From Anodontia alba (taxonomy: Eukaryota; Mollusca; Bivalvia; Lucinida; Lucinidae), in contig OZ024825.1 of assembly GCA_964016985.1 (NCBI GenBank), forward strand, positions 28,015,893 to 28,079,892: DNA of 64,000 bases. Reading direction: 5' to 3'. Each line of letters begins with the position of its first letter. The stretch's first letter is position 1. A model generated the notes under the pieces. It had not been told where the DNA came from and ran no database searches. It saw only the letters and a program-made list of their open reading frames with translations. A program made the translations under genes and the position numbers. Positions 53,361-63,285 of this stretch are shown piece by piece.

Positions 53361-53486
53361 GCAGTCTTCGCGAAATCTTTCCAACAGATGCAGGACATTT
53401 GTCAGACAAACTGAAATTTTCTACAGGACAGAATGAAAATTTGCCAGTTTGTCAGACAGTCCTGCAGTTTTCGCGAAGACTGGACT
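53361..53486. repeat. Nested fold-back with GCAGTCTTCGCGAA ends
   Basis: GCAGTCTTCGCGAAATC at the left and GTTTTCGCGAAGACTG at the right. Inner CAGGACATTTGTCAGACAAA CTG / CAGTTTGTCAGACAGTCCTG. Confidence 0.7.
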
Positions 53487-53564
53487 TGTAGAAAATATAT
53501 TCACTCTTAATTCAGCCATCTTCCAGGTACCTGGTCATTGCTCCAGATCAATAAGAGGGGTATC

Positions 53565-53690
53565 CAGGTAATATTTTTCTTATTTAGCCATGAAAACATA
53601 CAATGTTGTTGGTACTCATTAGAAGTGCCTCTGCAAGGTGCTTCAAATGTGTACCTAAAACATTAGTTCTTTTGGGTTGACTTTTTTAAG
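53565..53690. repeat. Family B hairpin, decayed
   Basis: GGTACTCATTAGAAGTGCCT C, GCAAGGTGCTTCAAATGTGT ACC. Confidence 0.55.
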
Positions 53691-53815
53691 GCTCTTTTAT
53701 CAAATCTTTTCACTTGTATTGACCATTAATCTAGAATGACCCTAACAGACAGCTCTGAACTTCATTTATTGATGACTTGCCTATGAAAAAAAAGGTGAGA
53801 AAAATATATTTGTTT

Positions 53816-53849
<34 letters not shown>

Positions 53850-54149
53850 GATTAGTTGACTATAAAAGATCTTTCCGATCTTCATTCTCAAGAGGCAAAA
53901 ATGATTGATGAATGATTATAATCGATCATCATTGGCAAGACTACTAGACAGGTGCTGAACCTACTGGGCTACAAGGGTGGTCCTGTTCTGTCCATGGACT
54001 CAAGCCACTACACTCCTCATAACATTTAGGATTCAGGTACCAGCCTGATGTCCTGAAGGTATCTGGTCTTCAACCCCCAATTGCTTGCATTTGGCACACA
54101 CCTGTTTACTAAATCTGATATCAGTAAAGTGAACAAGAGAGGAAACAAT

Positions 54150-54265
54150 GACTACCGGAGCTGGGACTCGCCAACAAGATGGCAGCAACCCCGTAACACT
54201 AGTCATGTGCTCTTCCTACTGAACCAAGCAGGCAGTCTTGTTCAGTCCATGCACTCCAGCCACTA
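54150..54265 (-). repeat. tRNA-like SINE piece
   Basis: Minus strand GTAGTGGCTGGAGTGCATGG ACTG, GGTTCAGTAGGAAGAGCACA, as in the split SINE at 54020-53220. The T-arm region is replaced. Confidence 0.5.
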
Positions 54266-54309
54266 CATTAAATTCACAATATAAAAATGTACATTGAATA
54301 AAAACAGTT

Positions 54310-55690
54310 TTCTACAGTATCCATTTTTTAGCTGTAAGATGGAGTCTGATCTGGATCTACACTGTTAGCTCAGGACTGTCCTGTGTATACAGTATTCTAC
54401 AGTATCCATTTATTAGGTGTTTGTTTTTTTTTGTGTTGAGGTTTTACGGCCCAGTCAACCCAATGGGGTCATGTCGAGTGCGGTCAGTTTACCTAACCAC
54501 ACGTTTACTGGGCAGGCTTAGTCCTCTAAGCGGTTAACCAGTATTGTGCAAATTCTTTCGCCAGAAACTGACAACTGCCCTTCTTGAATCAGCGGAAGGG
54601 AGAGAATGACCGTAGAAAATATTAGGTGTACATACATGCCATATCTCACACTGTGAGATAAAATCTCACAGAATTTGGCCCATCTGGAAAGCAATTCCCA
54701 TAAAAAATTCTAATCTCACAGAATTTTCAGACCATTTTATAACAGATTTTATGAAGAAATAAACATAAATCACACACTGTTGTGGTTTTCACAAGCTTCT
54801 CACATGAAAAAAGAAGACTTAAGACTATATTGTGGGAACACCAAAGTGATGTTTAAGAAAATCTCACAGAATTTTGTCAAATCTCCCTTAGTATTTTGCC
54901 TTATTTCACAGATTTTAATCCACAGCTTATGGCATGAATGGGTGTAGTGTGACATCTGATCTGGATTTACACTGTTAAACTGAGGACTGTCTGTCCAAAA
55001 CTTAGAGTATAAATGGTATTCTACAGTATCCAGTTATTAGATGAAGGTGGTGTCTGATCTGGGTCTACACTGTTAGCTCGGGACTGTCTGGTGTATGCAG
55101 TATTCTACAGTATCCATTTATTAAGTGTAAGGTGACAGCTGATCTGGGTACTGTTAGCTTTGGACTGTCTGTCTAAAACTTAGAGTATAAACGGTATTCT
55201 GCAGTACCCATTTCTTAAATGTAAGGTGACATCTGATCTAGGTCTACTCTGTTAGCTCAAGACTGTCTGTCCAGTGCTCCTAGTAAAAATGGTATTCTGT
55301 ACATTAACCATTTATCTATTAAGATGTTGTTTGATCTGGATCTACACGATATGCTCAGGATTGTCTAGCCAATACTTTGAGTATAAAGACTATTGTTCAT
55401 TGTCCATTTATAAGATGTAAGGTGGCATCTGATCTGGGTCTACACTGTTAGTTCAGGACTGTCCAATTATTGAATATGTTAAAGGGTCTACATGGGTCTA
55501 TATCGAAGAAAACTAACATTTGTGTTAAACAGTATTCTACACTATCCATTTATTAGCTGTAAGGTGGTGTCTGATCTAGATCTGTATTGTTAGCTCAGGA
55601 CTGTCTGTCCAATACTTAGAGCACATATGGTATTCAACATATCCATTTATTAGATGTAAGGTGGCACAAAGCCCTGAACAGACTGCGTGA
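54310..55690 (+). repeat. Tandem array, ~85-100 bp unit, about nine units
   Basis: Each unit: TATCCATTTATTAGATGTAA GGTGGCATCTGATCTGGGTC TACACTGTTAGCTCAGGACT GTC, and usually AATACTTAGAGTATAAATGG TATTCTACAG. The array is broken by a SINE (54421-54620), by ~300 bp with TCTCACAGAATTTT repeats (54640-54920), and by a short insert at 55460-55530. The central part matches one arm of the G hairpin. Confidence 0.85.
54421..54620 (-). mobile_element. SINE N, 5'-truncated, 9-bp TSD
   Basis: The tail and body of SINE N without the tRNA head. ATTAGGTGT flanks both sides (54412-54420 and 54621-54629). Truncation at the head end is typical of incomplete reverse transcription. Inserted in the tandem array, so younger than it. 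Confidence 0.9.
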
Positions 55691-56080
55691 TACTGGGCAA
55701 CATGTAGGAGAGCTGAAGATTACATCCTGTACTTTTAAATATGTGCAGTAAAAACTTATATGGTTCTTTTCTGATTTTGTATATGTTAATTGTTGAAGTC
55801 CAAATGATAATAATAACTCTTTCATTATAAAATATCTTAAAAATCCCCCATAAGAAAATTCTGTTAAATTACTTGTAACTTTATAGAATTTAGTATCTTT
55901 TTTTTTCCTGTGATAACTTATGACCAGTACAGTTATTTCTTCCATTTACTAACAATGTGATTAAAATATGTCTGCTGCCATGAGTCAAATGTCATTTGCA
56001 TGCTGTAATGGATGATGGATACCTTTTCATTGCGATTTATCATAGCAACAGATAGAGCGCTTTTTTCTTCCAAAAAATGC
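55691..56080. other. No gene recognised
   Basis: AT-rich unique-looking sequence with a T-rich run near 55895. Confidence 0.4.
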
Positions 56081-56082
56081 TG

Positions 56083-56225
56083 ATATCTTTCTTATTTCTC
56101 CACGAAAACATATGTTGTGGGTAGAAGTGCCTCAGTGAGGGGCTTCTAATGAGTACCCACAACATATGTTTTTGTGGAGAAATAAGAAAAATATTATGTG
56201 GATACCCCTCTTATCTGTAGCTATG
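56083..56225. mobile_element. Family B hairpin element
   Basis: TTTCTTATTTCTCCACGAAA ACATATGTTGTGGGTA is mirrored by TACCCACAACATATGTTTTT GTGGAGAAATAAG. Part of one inner arm is lost (AGAAGTGCCTCAGTGAGGGG CTTCTAATGAG). Confidence 0.7.
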
Positions 56226-56496
56226 GATTTATGAAAAAATATATATCGAAGAAAACTTACCTTAAAAGAAAAAAAACAGCCATTTAAAAAAAGAAAAGAA
56301 ATCTTTCATTTTATCCTTTCAAAGTCATTTTCAGCTAAGACTCTCAGATTGACACAAAATCATTTTTTACCAATAAAACAGGATCAAATGAATGAAAAAT
56401 ATTATAAGACAATTTACAGCCCGTGGGTCGGGGGTGGGTTCCTATATATGGCATAGTACGGATATGCGTGCCAAATTGCCCCCTTTTTCAGCTGAT

Positions 56497-57155
56497 ATTT
56501 AGTATATCAGATATCTATATTAATATATTAGATATTTAACAAATAAGGTATCTTATATGGTAAATAAGATATCTTATATGTGGAATTAAATAAGATATCT
56601 AATATGATATATCAGACATCTTATATAAGATGTAAGATATCTGATATACTAATTCAGATATCATATCCTGTATTAGATATCTTATATAAAAAAAGATATC
56701 TTATATGTCAATTAAGGTATCTAATATGCTATATAAGATATCTGAATTGACAAATAAGATATCTAATATGCTATATAAGATATCTAATAGGCTTTATAAG
56801 ATATCTCATATAGGATATGATATCTTATTTACTAAAGAAGATATCTCATATATTCAATCAAATAAGATCTCTCATTTAGTATATAAGATATCTTATTTAG
56901 TATATTAGATATCTATATTAATAAATAAGACATCTTATATAACAAATAAGATATCTTATATGGTAAATTAGATAGCTTATATGCAGAATTAAATAAGATA
57001 TCTCATATATTATATCAGATATCTGATATAGGATGTAAGATATTTAATATAGTATATAAAATATCTATATTAGTATATGAGATATCTTATATCCTATATT
57101 AGATATCTTATATCCTATATAAGATATCTGATATAAGATATAAGATATCTATTTT
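56497..57155. repeat. AT-rich array of AGATATCT palindromes
   Basis: Over forty occurrences of GATATC in ~650 bp, mostly within TAAGATATCTTATAT, with spacings near 18-24 bp and no fixed larger unit. A reading frame through it gives only a K/I/S/Y low-complexity peptide. Confidence 0.85.
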
Positions 57156-57234
57156 GCTTAAAAAAAAGAAAAACGGCTTGCCATATAATATTATAGTGCA
57201 AGGATAAATTTTATAGACAGTCTAATATTTTTAT

Positions 57235-58985
57235 ACATGGACTGACAACTTGCTTAAGTCGAAAATCCAAAAGTAAAACATTTAACTAATTATAAATTGA
57301 TCAGTTGATGCATTGATTAATAAAATTGTCATTTTGAGTTACCACATCTATCAACCGAAAAAAATATACTACATGAATAAATTCTACCCTGTTCTAATAG
57401 TTTTTACAGGTGAACTGACAACTTGCTTTAAGTCCATTATCGCCAGCCTCGGTGGCTCAGTTGGATGCGCCGTCCGACTGGAGACCAGGAGGTCACGGGT
57501 TCAACCCCCGCCGAGGTCTGCAACATTCTTTCGTGGAGATTGATCATGAAATATTTTCTACGGTCATTCTCTCCCTTCCGCTGATTCAAGAAGGGCAGTT
57601 GTCAGTTTCTGGCGAAAGAATGTGCACAATACTGGTTAACCGCTTAGAGGACTAAGCCTGCCCAGTGAACGTGTGGTTAGGTAAACTGACCGCGCTCGAC
57701 ATGACCCCATTGGGTTGACGGGGCCGTAAAACCGCAACACAAACAAACAATAAGTCCATTGTCCAGAAGCGAAAAGTGTAATAATTACACGGCAAATCAT
57801 TTAATCGAGAACTTGCTCCAAGAACTTGTTTAAGTCGAATATCCGAAAGCAAAAAGTAAAATAATTACGAATCGATTAGGCAATGCATGGATTCATCCAA
57901 ATTGTCATTTTGAGTACACCGATAAAATTTATACTGCATGAATATATTTAGCAATTCAAATATTTTTTACAGGTGGACTGACAACTTGCTTAATTCAAAC
58001 ATCCAAGAGTGAAAAGTGAAATAATTACAAATCGATTAGGCAATGCATCGATTCATCCAAATTGTCATTTTGAGTACACCGATAAAATTTATACTGCCTG
58101 ACTATATTTTGAAATGCATATATTTTTTACAGGTGGACCGACAACTTGCTTAAGTCAAATATGCAAAAGTTAAAAGTAAAATAATAACAAATTGATTAGG
58201 CAATACATCGATCAATCCAAATTGTCATTTTGAGTGCACGATAAAATTTATACTGCATGAATATATTTAGCAATGAAATATTTTTTACCAGTGGACCGAC
58301 AACTTGCTTAAGTCAAACACCCAAAAGTGAAAAGTAAAATAATTACAAATAGATCACATTGCAATGAATGACATCAAATTTGTCATTTTGAGCTGCCAAA
58401 TCAATGAACTGAAATTATTTAAACTGCATGAATATGTTTTAGCGATGTTCCAATATTTTTTACAGGTTGGCCGACACCTTGCTTAAGAGGAAATAGCCAA
58501 AAGTGAAGAGTAAAACAATTATAATCGATAAATCGATTCATTAAAATTGTCATTTTGAGTTACCGAATCAATAAAACCGATATAATTTATACCGCATGGA
58601 TAAAATTAATTTACACTGCATGGATAAATTTTAGCTATATTTTACAGATGGACCGACAACTTGCTTAAGTCGAAACTGTAAAAGGGAAAAGTAAAAAAAT
58701 AAATTACAAATTGATTAATCTATGCATCAATTAATTAAAAATTGTCATTTTGATTTATCAAATTAATGAAACAGATATAATTTATACGGCATGGATAAAA
58801 TTAATTTATACTGCATGGATAAATTCTAGCAATAGATGTATTTTACAGATGGACCGACAACTTGCTTAAGTCGAAACTGTAAAAAGGGAAAAGTAAAATA
58901 ACAAATTACAAATTGATTAATCTATGCACCAATTAATTAAAAATTGTCATTTTGATTTACCAAATAAGTGTACTGATAAAATATA
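57235..58985 (+). repeat. Satellite-like tandem array, 160-205 bp units
   Basis: About nine units marked by ACAGGTGGACCGACAACTTG CTTAAGTC, ATTACAAATTGATTA, AATTGTCATTTTGAGT and TTTATACTGCATGAATA. Starts near 57241, 57413, 57969, 58129, 58290, 58463, 58644 and 58850. Later units are longer through a doubled ATTTATACTGCATGGATAAA stretch. A SINE interrupts it. Confidence 0.87.
57439..57751 (+). mobile_element. SINE N, full length, 9-bp TSD
   Basis: A box TGGCTCAGTTGG (57453-57464), B box GGTTCAACCCC (57498-57508), body as at 30283-30594, tail (AAAC)n. AAGTCCATT at 57430-57438 and 57752-57760. Inserted into a satellite unit. Confidence 0.93.
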
Positions 58986-59810
58986 CTTCAGATTCAGTAT
59001 TATTACTGGTGACAAGTCTATTAAATGATGAACATTTGCCAGGACTTTCAAATTATAATATCCACCTACAAATATTATAATGCACCCATGCATCTTTATC
59101 AACATACGAATAGTTTTATCGGTGTAAAGATATTATGTTGATGCACTGACATATTACTGGTCTACTGCTATATGTATTGGTACATCATTATAGATACATA
59201 AGCTGATAAAAATTATCAGTGCACATATCAGTTATCGGTGAACATGTTTTGTTGCTTTGCATTGCCACACTTATTTCATGTTTTCATCATCATCAGCTTT
59301 ATTTTCACATGTATAGAACTACTGCTGCATCGATAAAATTGATCGATCCATCAACAATATTTTATCATTAATAAGAATAGATTGATGTACTCGTGATTTG
59401 TATTTTGGTACAGCCCTGTGGATATACCAGTTGTCAACTCTTACCTGCCTGCAGTAAGACATGAATGCTATATACGAACAGAGAGGACAGATTTCTTCTT
59501 TTTTTTTTTTTTTATTTATATGGTTTATTTTTCACGGTGTAGAATTATGAATTTAAAATTCAATTTTATAACAGATATGCCGAAGACGAGCTCTGTTTGT
59601 ATTTACTTTATGTGTATGTTAGACTGTTGGGATTATTAGGATTTTATTTTTAGTAACATATATTTTTCACTGAAAAACGATTAGCATAAATCTTTCTTTA
59701 ATTTGTAAACCTTGGTATTTTGAATAATTCCGTAAGACGTTCTGACATTTCTCATGATCTGAAAGATCTCATACACGCAGCGTGAGTTCCGGTTTCCGGT
59801 TTCAGACTTC
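58986..59810. other. No gene recognised
   Basis: AT-rich DNA with decayed ATCGATAAAATTG-like satellite traces near 59330 and a T run at 59497. CCGGTTTCCGGTTTC near 59790 is a short local repeat. Confidence 0.4.
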
Positions 59811-59813
59811 CGG

Positions 59814-59856
59814 TCTGAAAGATCTCATGGTCTGACAAATCTCACGCTACACCGGA
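59814..59856 (-). repeat. Right arm of long-range inverted repeat (8-kb block)
   Basis: TCTGAAAGATCTCATGGTCT GACAAATCTCACGCTACACC GGA is the mirror of 51894-51938. A second GATCTGAAAGATCTCAT lies just inside at 59757-59773. Confidence 0.65.
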
Positions 59857-60780
59857 TGTATAAGGTGTCGGACAACCGGCAGACGGGCGAATAACCAGTG
59901 GCTGCTGTCAAGGCGGCTGTATTTGAAGCATGAATTTTGAGCAGTAGCTCGATTACTATTTGGAATATTTTGATGAAATTTCACAGATGTATAGAATACT
60001 GTAAGTTGCATATTCTGGTTTTTAGTTTTCTGTCCTTGATATATGTGGGAAAAAAAAACAGTTTTGGCCAAAGTTCTTTTATGAGATAGCTTAATAAAAT
60101 TTTATGCTGTAAAGAATACTAAGGCCAAGGGCCAGAGCTCTGGTCGTTCAAGTTCTTAAGTTATCTGCCCTTAATATATCTAATAAATAGTTTTTTTTCC
60201 CTGTAGAATTTACCAAATACTTCAAGCATTTAAAAAGATGAATTTACTATCAGCAAATTAACGTCTTTGTGTAACATAATTTTTCATGTTATACTTTTTC
60301 TTGTTCTTGTTTTCTTTTTCTGCTCCATAATTATTTTCGTTACATAGTGCGTCGGTTTTTGTTATGTTTTTAGTAATAAAATCCATTACTCACTCTGAGA
60401 ACGGATCGACTAGAAAGCATGCAGGAAGAAAAGGGAGAGTAGGTTATGGGAATATAGGCTACCTTTCGAAAACCTTTCCCTTAGAACATTTTCAAGATCT
60501 CTTGTAAGGATACGTCAAATACACCTGTAGAGACATATTCAAGAGCCGGTATATTGGCTGGTTTTAATGTGACGGTCGTTATGGTGTGTATCGGACAGTC
60601 AACCAGATTCATTCATCAGTATAAAATATCTCGACTTGGACTTTATGTTTGGACGAATGTCCGTTCTTTAACAACAAGTGACATTCATTTACCTATTTGC
60701 TATTCCCTGTATACCCCAAATAATAACAAAGCACATTCTTTGAAAAGAAAAATGGATGCCTAAGAATGACACAATTGAAA
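59857..60780. other. No gene recognised with confidence
   Basis: Possible upstream piggyBac-derived remnant from about 60590, too decayed to show motifs. AGAAAGCATGCAGGAAGAAA at 60412 weakly echoes the LINE motif at 28936. Confidence 0.35.
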
Positions 60781-61023
60781 TTCTCCTCGTAGACCAGTCT
60801 TGTAACGACAAGCTTTGTCACATAAGGACATTACTGGATGCAGTTTCTAAGGTCAAGTTTACATATCTACGGGATCCGACACAGAGAACAGTCAGCTTAC
60901 GATAGGATGATAGCATTTAAGGGCAGACTTACATTCAAGTAGTATTCCGGCACAACCAGCAAAATTTGGAATTTACGTGTGGGAAGGAATCATTGCGCAA
61001 AATGGCTGTGTGCTTGTAGTTCA

Positions 61024-61267
61024 GGGCCCAGTTGTTCAAAGCATCGTTTGCTTAACGAGCTCGTTAAGGGAAGTTTCGTTAACTGTTTTAGCGGATTCAA
61101 TACACAATATTCTGATATTTTTTGCTGAAAAAATGTGAGTAGCTTTTGCACTGCAAAAGCTACTCAAATTTTTTCAGCAAAACATTTCAGCATATTTGCT
61201 AATCACTTGATGTAAATTTTAACGATTCGTTAACTAACGACATCGTTAGTTTTGAACAACTGGGCCC
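61024..61267. mobile_element. Family M MITE inside piggyBac relic
   Basis: GGGCCCAGTTGTTCAAAGC to GAACAACTGGGCCC. Inner hairpin AATGTGAGTAGCTTTTGCA CTGCAAAAGCTACTCAAATT. Second copy of 31820-32064. Confidence 0.88.
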
Positions 61268-61360
61268 AGATTTATGCCGGCAAACGTGGAGGAGAAGAAC
61301 GGGTGCTCGAGTGGTACAAGGTTTGACAAATAGAAAGGAAAATCTAACATGTGTATATGG

Positions 61361-61363
<3 letters not shown>

Positions 61364-61409
<46 letters not shown>
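61364..61409 (+). repeat. (CT)23 microsatellite within the transposase relic
   Basis: 46 bp of pure CT. It falls where the transposase should read a Phe-Thr-Ser-Pro stretch, so it probably grew from a short TTCTCC-like codon run. Confidence 0.95.
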
Positions 61410-61410
<1 letters not shown>

Positions 61411-61761
61411 GTCCTGCTTTGTTTGAAGGCCCTAGTGGTGATCGGCTTTACTTTCTTTGCACTGTACGTAGAAGTAGGAAAGGGATGCCACAGGCTGTAA
61501 AATCTATCAGACTCAGAAATAGGGGTTGCGGTTTAATCCTCAAGGGAAATCGTATTGCAGTGGAATGGAAAGATTGGACCATTTCCACCAACATGTTTGC
61601 AAGAATGGCTGGTTGAACTGTAACAAAACTTATGACATCTCCTGGTAATATTTAGTTATATAGTTATATTTAGTTATATACTTTAGTTATATAACCGTGC
61701 TATTCTTAACGCTGGGATGTCAGAGAACAGTGTAAAGAGGGTTATCTGTAACAACTGGACC

Positions 61762-61823
61762 TGGCAAACAATGCAGACCCAGATCAGACGATGCAGAACT
61801 TACCAGGGTCTGTGCTGTTTGCT
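61762..61823. repeat. Family G hairpin
   Basis: GGCAAACAATGCAGACCCAG ATCAGACG, then CCAGGGTCTGTGCTGTTTGC. Confidence 0.7.
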
Positions 61824-61949
61824 TCAACTACAGGAAGTTAAGAGTTAAATGAAACAGTCTTTAGTCGCCCTTCAGGACCATTTTCCCAGCTTACACTCAG
61901 GGACAATCGACTTACCAGTGCTGTCAGTGCTTTGATGATTTTATATAGA

Positions 61950-62470
61950 AGTGAAGGCTAGTTTGTGTTATTTGAGCCGCACCATGCGAAAAGGTATCTT
62001 GCGAGCCCGTGCAGACAGGGAAACCCAGATCAGGCAGCGCGAATCCGGGCTCTCCGCTTCCAAAACTATATGATATTTTAGAATGTGCCAACAGAGAGTA
62101 CATTACGAAAACATGCCTATTCAAATATACTGAACATTTTATCACCAAAAAAATGAAAATTTTCAGACAAAAATTCTTATATTCTTCATATTTCTGCTCA
62201 AAACATAGATTGTGGGTACTCGTTAGAACCGCCTCGGCGAGGCGGTTCTAACGAGTGTCCACAATCTATGTTTTTGAGCAGAAATAAGAAAAATAATGTA
62301 TACCCCTGTAAACATTAGTTTTACTGTATAAAAGTGGGGTTTAAGGGGGTCAAAATTATATAGGTATGTTTTCGTGATGAAATGTTCTGATCAGATTGAG
62401 CGAAACTGTGTCTGCGCATTTCGCATATACACAAAGACACATTTTTGGTTTGACATGACACATCGGCGAA
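61950..62470. repeat. Family J element split by a family A copy
   Basis: Left: GTGAAGGCTAGTTTGTG, GCCGCACCATGCGAAAAGG, CCCAGATCAGGCAGCGC, CTATATGATATTTTAGAATG. Right: ATGTTCTGATCAGATTGAGC, then GACACATTTTTGGTTTGAC. The A copy lies between them. Confidence 0.55.
62101..62379 (+). mobile_element. Family A MITE
   Basis: CATTACGAAAACATGCC to GGTATGTTTTCGTGATG with perfect hairpin (CCTCGGCGAGG). Confidence 0.92.
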
Positions 62471-62551
62471 GTTTACTTTTCGTTTGACCAGTTTACGAGA
62501 CACATCCGCGAATGTTCCTTTTCGTTTGACGCGACACACGATGTGGGTTGA

Positions 62552-62905
62552 CATTACGAAAACACGCCTATTCAAATATATTGAAAATTTCACCCCCAAA
62601 ACTGAATGTTTTCAGATAAAAAAAATTCCGATATCTTTCATATTTCTGCTCAAACCATAGATTGTGGGTACTCGTTAGAACCGCCTCGGCGAGGCGGTTC
62701 TAACGAGTACCCACAATCTATGTTTTTGAGCAGAAACAAGAAAAATAATTATTACCACTGTAAACCCCAGTTTTACCATATAAAAGAGGCGGTTCTAACG
62801 AGTACCCACAATCTATGTTTTGAACAGAAATATGAAAAAATATCAAATTTTCTGTTTTTGGAGATGAAATTTTCTATATATTTGAATAGGTGTGTTTTCG
62901 TAATG
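62552..62905. mobile_element. Chimeric family A MITE with two identical-type ends
   Basis: Both ends are the CATTACG-type arm (left CATTACGAAAACACGCC, right GGTGTGTTTTCGTAATG). Order: left arm, full hairpin, part of the other arm as far as CCATATAAAA, then GAGGCGGTTCTAACGAG and a second left arm in reverse. So one half was replaced by an inverted copy of the other half. Confidence 0.9.
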
Positions 62906-62997
62906 CAAGGGCAACATTTATAAAGTTTTACAGCTAAATGCTCACTGAAAGCACGTAACGTGTTGTTTGTGCATGCCTTTCATATATTAACTTTTTT

Positions 62998-63010
62998 TTT
63001 TTTTTTTTTG
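62998..63010 (+). repeat. Poly(T) run
   Basis: AACTTTTTTTTT continuing to about 63010. Low complexity. Confidence 0.7.
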
Positions 63011-63212
63011 GTCGATTGTTTACAATTGAGTCATAGTATACAAACGCCAAAATTTTCTTAAGGTGGTCGTCCACGTGATTATCACTGGCCAATGTAATTA
63101 AAGCACGGGTTAGAAGAAGTCCAGGTAACGGTTATTCATAGCAGCACTATTCTTGTCGCTGTGACGTCAGAGTGCAGTGTCAATAGTGTTATTTATAAAA
63201 CCTAGACTGGGA

Positions 63213-63285
63213 CATTGGCAAACAGTGCAGACGCAGATCAGACGCCGCAAAACATGGCGTTCGATCAGGGTCTGCACTGTTTGCT
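63213..63285. repeat. Family G hairpin
   Basis: GGCAAACAGTGCAGACGCAG ATCAGACGCCGC, CATGGCGTTCGATCAGGGTC TGCACTGTTTGC. Downstream sequence (63290-63400) parallels 61830-61930 (AACAGTCTT...TTTTCCCAGC, CAGTGCTGTCAGTGCTTTGA), so G plus about 110 bp of flank is duplicated. Confidence 0.75.

Larger units (their letters stand above)
53281..53943. mobile_element. hAT-like non-autonomous element, 8-bp TSD
   Basis: Flanked by CTAGACAG on both sides (53273-53280 and 53944-53951). Ends TAGTGTTGGGAAT and ATTGGCAAGACTA form a short imperfect inverted repeat. Eight-bp duplication and TAG-type ends fit the hAT superfamily. Inside: another fold-back (53361-53486), a family B hairpin (53565-53690) and a poly(A) run (53818-53846). 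No transposase frame. Confidence 0.8.
53220..54020 (-). repeat. tRNA-like SINE split by a hAT-like insertion
   Basis: Removing 53281-53943 and one copy of CTAGACAG joins two halves. On the minus strand they read TAGCCCAGTAGGTTCAGCAC C, then the anticodon region, then GATCATGGGTTCAAGTCC (B box). The upstream part repeats at 54256-54150 (CCACTAC..., GGTTCAGTAGGAAGAGCACA). Confidence 0.7.
60800..61616 (+). pseudogene. PiggyBac-like transposase, decayed and interrupted
   Basis: Reading across frames gives the family's conserved blocks in order: DKLCHIRTLLDAVS, then AYDRMIAFKGRLTFK with the first catalytic Asp, then IPAQPAKFGIYVWEG, then YAGKRGGEERVLEWYKV, then HVYMD with the second Asp, then ALFEG, CTVRRSRKGMP and a KGN..AVEWKD block ending at TGA (61616). 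Breaks: frameshift near 60890, TAG in place of Gln plus a 1-bp loss near 60942, a family M MITE (61024-61267), stops near 61325 and 61350, and a (CT)n run at 61364-61409 where the DNFFTSP stretch is expected. No TTAA-flanked ends located. It is non-functional. Confidence 0.85.

Noticed and set aside
60400..60480. Second LINE RT fragment (AGAAAGCATGCAGG motif)
   Set aside because: Only ~15 bases resemble the 28.9-kb motif; the neighbouring RT blocks are missing.
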